Positions 61,028 to 64,000 of a stretch of DNA of 64,000 bases are shown piece by piece. Under the pieces are notes generated by a model, which did no database searches, was not told where the DNA came from, and saw nothing but the letters and a program-made list of their open reading frames with translations. Position numbers and translations under genes: made by a program. This stretch comes from KBS-96 sp964247975 (lineage in GTDB: Bacteria; Acidobacteriota; Terriglobia; Bryobacterales; Bryobacteraceae), in contig CAXTWH010000001.1 of the NCBI GenBank assembly GCA_964247975.1, positions 1 to 64,000 on the forward strand, in the 5' to 3' direction. The stretch's first letter is position 1, and the number at the start of each line of letters is the position of its first letter.

Positions 61028-62146
61028 TTATCGGGAAGCGACTTGCGACTGCTGCGCCGGCACCAGAATCAAACCGGACATGGTAATGTCATAGCCGAGA
61101 TTCACGGTCTTCTTCAATTTCAAAGTGGCGGCATCATACACGCCAATCTCAAATCCTGCGCCGAAGATGAGTAAATCTTTAGCGTCAGAAGAACTGGAAA
61201 AATAAAAACGGCTGTTGCAGGTAAAATCCTGGCGGGTGGTCAATGACTTCTTGGCAAGATCAAAGCTCCAGAACTGGCAGCTTTTATCGCCGTGCTCGCC
61301 ATAGCTCGCCACCGCATATCCGGTTTTCCGGTCGCTCGATAAGCGAACATTCGACATACCGCCGTCCTCATTCTTGCCTGGCACGGTTGTGCCGATGGGG
61401 TTGAACTCGAATGTTCGGGTATTCAGGTTGAACTTGGCTAATCCGAAAATCTGGCGATGCACATACGGATCTTCGGTTTGAAATAAAGCGTTCACTGAAT
61501 CAGGCGCATCATGCGGGTCGATTTCAGGAACGAAGTTTACCCGCGACATGCCTGGGTAAACGGGCTTTTCCAGATTGATTTCCTTGCTGAACTTCAAAGT
61601 CGCAGTGTCGAAAATCAAAACTGAATTACCAAATACGTAAAGGCTCTTGCCATCAGGCGACACCCGGAACGACATGCCGAACGAGTCCGGTTTTTTATCT
61701 TTAGGAAAAACTTCCTGGCGCACGATTTTCCGCGTCGTCAAATCAATGACGGAAAGCTTATCCTCGCCAATGTCCCAACGATCAATCTTCTTTGTGTAAG
61801 TAGCGGTCAGAGTGTAAACATACTTTCCGGTCGGGTCCACTGCCATGCTGGTAGGCCGCAAACGAACATTCGGACTATCCATGTTCCAGGAATCCACCAC
61901 TTCGCCCTTTTCCAGATCCACGATTTCCAAACCGGAAAACTGATTGGTCATCAGCAGAATTCTTTTCTTATCCGGCATCAACACCATTTCCCTGGGAATT
62001 CCGGTTTTCAGCTTAATCCGCTTGACGATGCTGTAATTGGATTCGTCAATCGCCAGCAGTTCGCCCTGATACGTCCCCAGATAAATAGTCGCTTTTGCAT
62101 GCGCCGCAAACAATGCCAGAAGAAGAACAAGAACTATGCTTTTCAT
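61028..62146 (-). CDS. Quinohaemoprotein amine dehydrogenase, beta subunit
   Basis: The protein of 372 residues has a signal peptide (MKSIVLVLLLALFAAHAKA) and a seven-bladed propeller of YVTN-like repeats (LGTYQGELLAIDESNYSIVK, MAVDPTGKYVYTLTATYTKK, FRVSPDGKSLYVFGNSVLIF). The neighbour genes show that it is the beta subunit of quinohaemoprotein amine dehydrogenase, a periplasmic enzyme that oxidises primary amines to aldehydes and ammonia. It lies 43 bp downstream of the gamma gene. No cofactor is bound by beta in known enzymes; it caps the gamma subunit. Confidence 0.9.
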   Translation of the reverse strand: MKSIVLVLLLALFAAHAKATIYLGTYQGELLAIDESNYSIVKRIKLKTGIPREMVLMPDKKRILLMTNQFSGLEIVDLEKGEVVDSWNMDSPNVRLRPTSMAVDPTGKYVYTLTATYTKKIDRWDIGEDKLSVIDLTTRKIVRQEVFPKDKKPDSFGMSFRVSPDGKSLYVFGNSVLIFDTATLKFSKEINLEKPVYPGMSRVNFVPEIDPHDAPDSVNALFQTEDPYVHRQIFGLAKFNLNTRTFEFNPIGTTVPGKNEDGGMSNVRLSSDRKTGYAVASYGEHGDKSCQFWSFDLAKKSLTTRQDFTCNSRFYFSSSSDAKDLLIFGAGFEIGVYDAATLKLKKTVNLGYDITMSGLILVPAQQSQVASR

Positions 62147-62189
62147 GATTCAGTGAGAATGTTTGAACAAATGGAGTCGAACTATCCGG

Positions 62190-62537
62190 TTATGGAAACA
62201 CCACATCGAGGTTGCGCCAATCCTGCGTGGCTGCCGCGCACTTCTTGGACCAGTCCGGATAGCGATTCAAATGATCAGGCACCTGCGCAGGCCAGAAGCA
62301 ATCCGCATAGCAATCGTATAAGTCACGTTCCGACGGCTGGCACAATCCAGCGGTGCCGCCCGCTGAATCCACTTCCCAACCGGGGAAAAACGCCAAACTA
62401 CAGCCGACCGGATAATGCGGTTGTTTGGACGGATCGGGCCGCCCGTCCTGTAAAGCAAATACATCTGCGGGTTGCGGCGGCTGAACCTGCGCTTCCATCC
62501 GGCCCGCTTTAGAGTTGATCGCTTTCAAATGCTTCAT
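62190..62537 (-). CDS. Quinohaemoprotein amine dehydrogenase, gamma subunit (CTQ carrier)
   Basis: The 115-residue precursor has a 45-residue leader and then the cross-linked core of the catalytic subunit. Spacing of the known thioether pairs is exact: Cys46-Glu55 (nine apart), Cys66-Asp72 (six) and Cys80-Asp88 (eight). The CTQ cofactor pair is Cys76 and Trp82, in DCYADCFWPAQVPD. In the known enzyme the Asp of the second pair is also the active-site base. The leader (MKHLKAINSKAGRMEAQVQP) has no typical Sec signal, as in homologues whose cross-links are made in the cytosol by a radical SAM enzyme (QhnD). GAAGG lies before the ATG. No QhnD gene lies between alpha and gamma here, unlike the described operons. 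Confidence 0.95.
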   Translation of the reverse strand: MKHLKAINSKAGRMEAQVQPPQPADVFALQDGRPDPSKQPHYPVGCSLAFFPGWEVDSAGGTAGLCQPSERDLYDCYADCFWPAQVPDHLNRYPDWSKKCAAATQDWRNLDVVFP

Positions 62538-62575
62538 AAAACCTTCTTTACGCTTCTTAAACTGTAATCCGCCAA

Positions 62576-64000
62576 TTACTTAGTGGCGATCTCCGGCGTG
62601 TCAAAACGGAGAAAATCGGGTATGGCCACCACCAGATAGCTTTTTGCTTCAAGCGGCGCGGTATTATCTGCGTCCGAATACTTGGCCACAATCCAAACGT
62701 CTCCGATATTATCCGCCGAAAGCCTGCGCTGCGGATTCGGACCATCTTCGCTCGGCGTGAACAAGCCGTTCGGGTCGATGTAGCCCACAAATTCCTTATC
62801 GTTATCGTTGTTGTGCGATATGAATTCTTCCACCGACCATTTCACCGGAACTACTCCCAAATCCACATCATCAGCCGTATTGGGAAGCCCATCCAAGCCA
62901 TTGGCGAAAGCATGAGCTTCATACTGCACATAGCCCTTCTTCGCCACCGTCCCGCCGGTGTGGGCCAGCGCGGTTTCCGCGTTCACCTTAATGTAATCGA
63001 TTTTGGTGTAAACGCTGTAAGCGTCGGTAGCCACGCGGCCTCGCACCGAAACGCTTCGCCGTCCGGAAAGCAGTTTGGGATCAACATCGGCGGTCAGCTT
63101 CACCGATGTCGGAGTCACAGACACCAGCTTGGCAACTTTAACGCCCGCGCCCAAATTAATGTCGGAAGTTTTCAGATCAATCGGAAACTGCTCGCCGTAT
63201 AACTTCATCGGCACATCTTTTGTTCCGGCCCGAATACCCGCTACATCGGTTCCAAACACAGTTAAATCGCGGCTGGCGCGCTGCGCGGAAACCGCGAAGC
63301 CGAATTCCTGATAAGCTCCCCAGAACCAACGTCCCTGCAAAGCGGACTGATCAGCCGATACGGTCATCACTTGCCGCAAGATGCCCATGTCCTTTGTTTT
63401 TGCAGCGCCGCGCCATTCGTAGCCGGTGTACACAAAAGACTTGCCCGGCATCTCCAGCTTCGAGCCGTCTTGCGCGCTAGTTAAAGTGGTTTGCGTGCTG
63501 AACTCGCCCGGCGCAGTTTGCGTGATGCTCATTTCTCCGAAATACTTTCCTTTTCCGGGTGCGCTGGCCGTGATGAACCAGCGTCCGCTCAGATTAGGGT
63601 CAGTCATCTGCGCGCGCCAGTTCGACCAAGCTGAGGAATACAGATCATAATTCTTCGTCAGGTAAGCCAAAGCTTCATCCACCGGCTGTTTCGGCTTTGG
63701 CGCGTTCGGGTCATCAACCACCGAGCGCGGCGTGTGTTCCGAGAAAGCCACAAATTGGCTGAGCGGAAAGTAGCCGATGTGCATGTTTTTTAACAACTGC
63801 CACTCGGCCGCGCTGCGCCGCCACGTTTGCGGACGCGCAAATGAATGGCAGGAAGCGCAGGCGTGACGGATCGTCGGGGTGGGAATCGATTCCGTTTGCG
63901 GCTGCGTCATCTCCAAATACCAGCGCACCGGCTGCGTTTCTTCCGGCGCTAAACCGTGGTCGTTCGCCAGGTAGCGCACAATCCGGCGAGCGTCTTCAGG
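62576..64000 (-). CDS. Quinohaemoprotein amine dehydrogenase, alpha subunit (5' end off the window)
   Basis: The visible C-terminal 474 codons include the second c-type haem site (HACASCHSFARPQTW) of the dihaem domain, followed by beta domains (SGRWFITASAPGKGKYFGEM, then FVYTGYEWRGAAKTKDMG) and ending in DFLRFDTPEIATK. The frame stays open to the right edge, with RRIVRYLANDHGLAPEE before the haem site, so the first haem motif and signal peptide lie outside. The alpha subunit carries electrons from the CTQ cofactor through two haems to an external acceptor. Its stop lies 38 bp before the gamma start. Confidence 0.93.
   Translation of the reverse strand, partial: PEDARRIVRYLANDHGLAPEETQPVRWYLEMTQPQTESIPTPTIRHACASCHSFARPQTWRRSAAEWQLLKNMHIGYFPLSQFVAFSEHTPRSVVDDPNAPKPKQPVDEALAYLTKNYDLYSSAWSNWRAQMTDPNLSGRWFITASAPGKGKYFGEMSITQTAPGEFSTQTTLTSAQDGSKLEMPGKSFVYTGYEWRGAAKTKDMGILRQVMTVSADQSALQGRWFWGAYQEFGFAVSAQRASRDLTVFGTDVAGIRAGTKDVPMKLYGEQFPIDLKTSDINLGAGVKVAKLVSVTPTSVKLTADVDPKLLSGRRSVSVRGRVATDAYSVYTKIDYIKVNAETALAHTGGTVAKKGYVQYEAHAFANGLDGLPNTADDVDLGVVPVKWSVEEFISHNNDNDKEFVGYIDPNGLFTPSEDGPNPQRRLSADNIGDVWIVAKYSDADNTAPLEAKSYLVVAIPDFLRFDTPEIATK

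Noticed and set aside
1..64000. tRNA, rRNA, CRISPR arrays, transposases and integrases
   Set aside because: Both strands were read for conserved tRNA arms, regularly spaced repeats and transposase or integrase motifs; none was convincing, though a tRNA scan was not run.

Overview
The window looks like chromosomal DNA from an acidobacterium (Acidobacteriota). The reasons are three large TonB-dependent receptors with an N-terminal carboxypeptidase-regulatory-like domain, an 'orphan' two-module MacB/FtsX-type permease behind a sigma factor and two DUF4097 proteins, many secreted beta-propellers, PQQ- and CTQ-type periplasmic dehydrogenases, and Uma2 and PIN/antitoxin genes scattered singly. This placement comes from gene content only. 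No rRNA, tRNA, insertion sequence, prophage or CRISPR array was recognised.

Layout. 0.2-6.3 kb: YceH-like protein, RlmI-like rRNA methyltransferase, an OmpA/PKD outer-membrane protein and an Asp-box propeller. 6.5-15.1 kb: DUF481 protein, a phosphoketolase-acetate kinase operon, small unknowns, an orphan HicB-like antitoxin and a WalJ-like metallo-hydrolase with no ordinary start codon. 15.2-23.8 kb: TonB receptor, dihaem cytochrome c and PQQ dehydrogenase, preceded by a degenerate copy of the cytochrome gene's 5' end, then HugZ-like protein, Uma2 and GDSL esterase. 23.9-24.5 kb: a PIN/Phd module with a frameshifted toxin. 24.6-33.8 kb: a signalling block with a CheB-CheR-PAS-kinase fusion that lacks the CheB serine, two separate CheB proteins, a PAS kinase, two receiver proteins and a Crp-type regulator, with no chemoreceptor, CheA or CheW. 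33.7-39.2 kb: sigma factor, anti-sigma-like protein, two DUF4097 proteins and the permease. 39.4-44.3 kb: DUF2071, methyltransferase, esterase, DUF1080, a truncated antitoxin and a radical SAM protein. 44.4-47.1 kb: KaiC-like ATPase with a histidine kinase. 47.2-54.0 kb: second TonB receptor, a frameshifted Uma2, a PIN/antitoxin cassette between 90-bp direct repeats, and an ArsA-type ATPase with a small partner. 54.2-57.1 kb: a haem-motif protein with a cyclase-like toroid, and a divergent TetR/oxidoreductase pair around a clear inverted repeat. 57.3-64.0 kb: third TonB receptor, then the beta, gamma and part of the alpha subunit of a quinohaemoprotein amine dehydrogenase; the alpha gene runs off the right edge.

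How it fits together. Two periplasmic quinoprotein systems (PQQ dehydrogenase with cytochrome, and CTQ amine dehydrogenase) each lie beside a TonB receptor, which suggests uptake of organic substrates coupled to oxidation in the periplasm. Phosphoketolase and acetate kinase would give substrate-level ATP from sugar phosphates. The signalling block and the KaiC/kinase pair would set responses to stimuli that the sequence does not identify. Several accessory genes (PIN toxin, Uma2, HigA-like antitoxin, cytochrome copy) are broken, and two of them by a single base, so either gene decay or assembly error must be considered.
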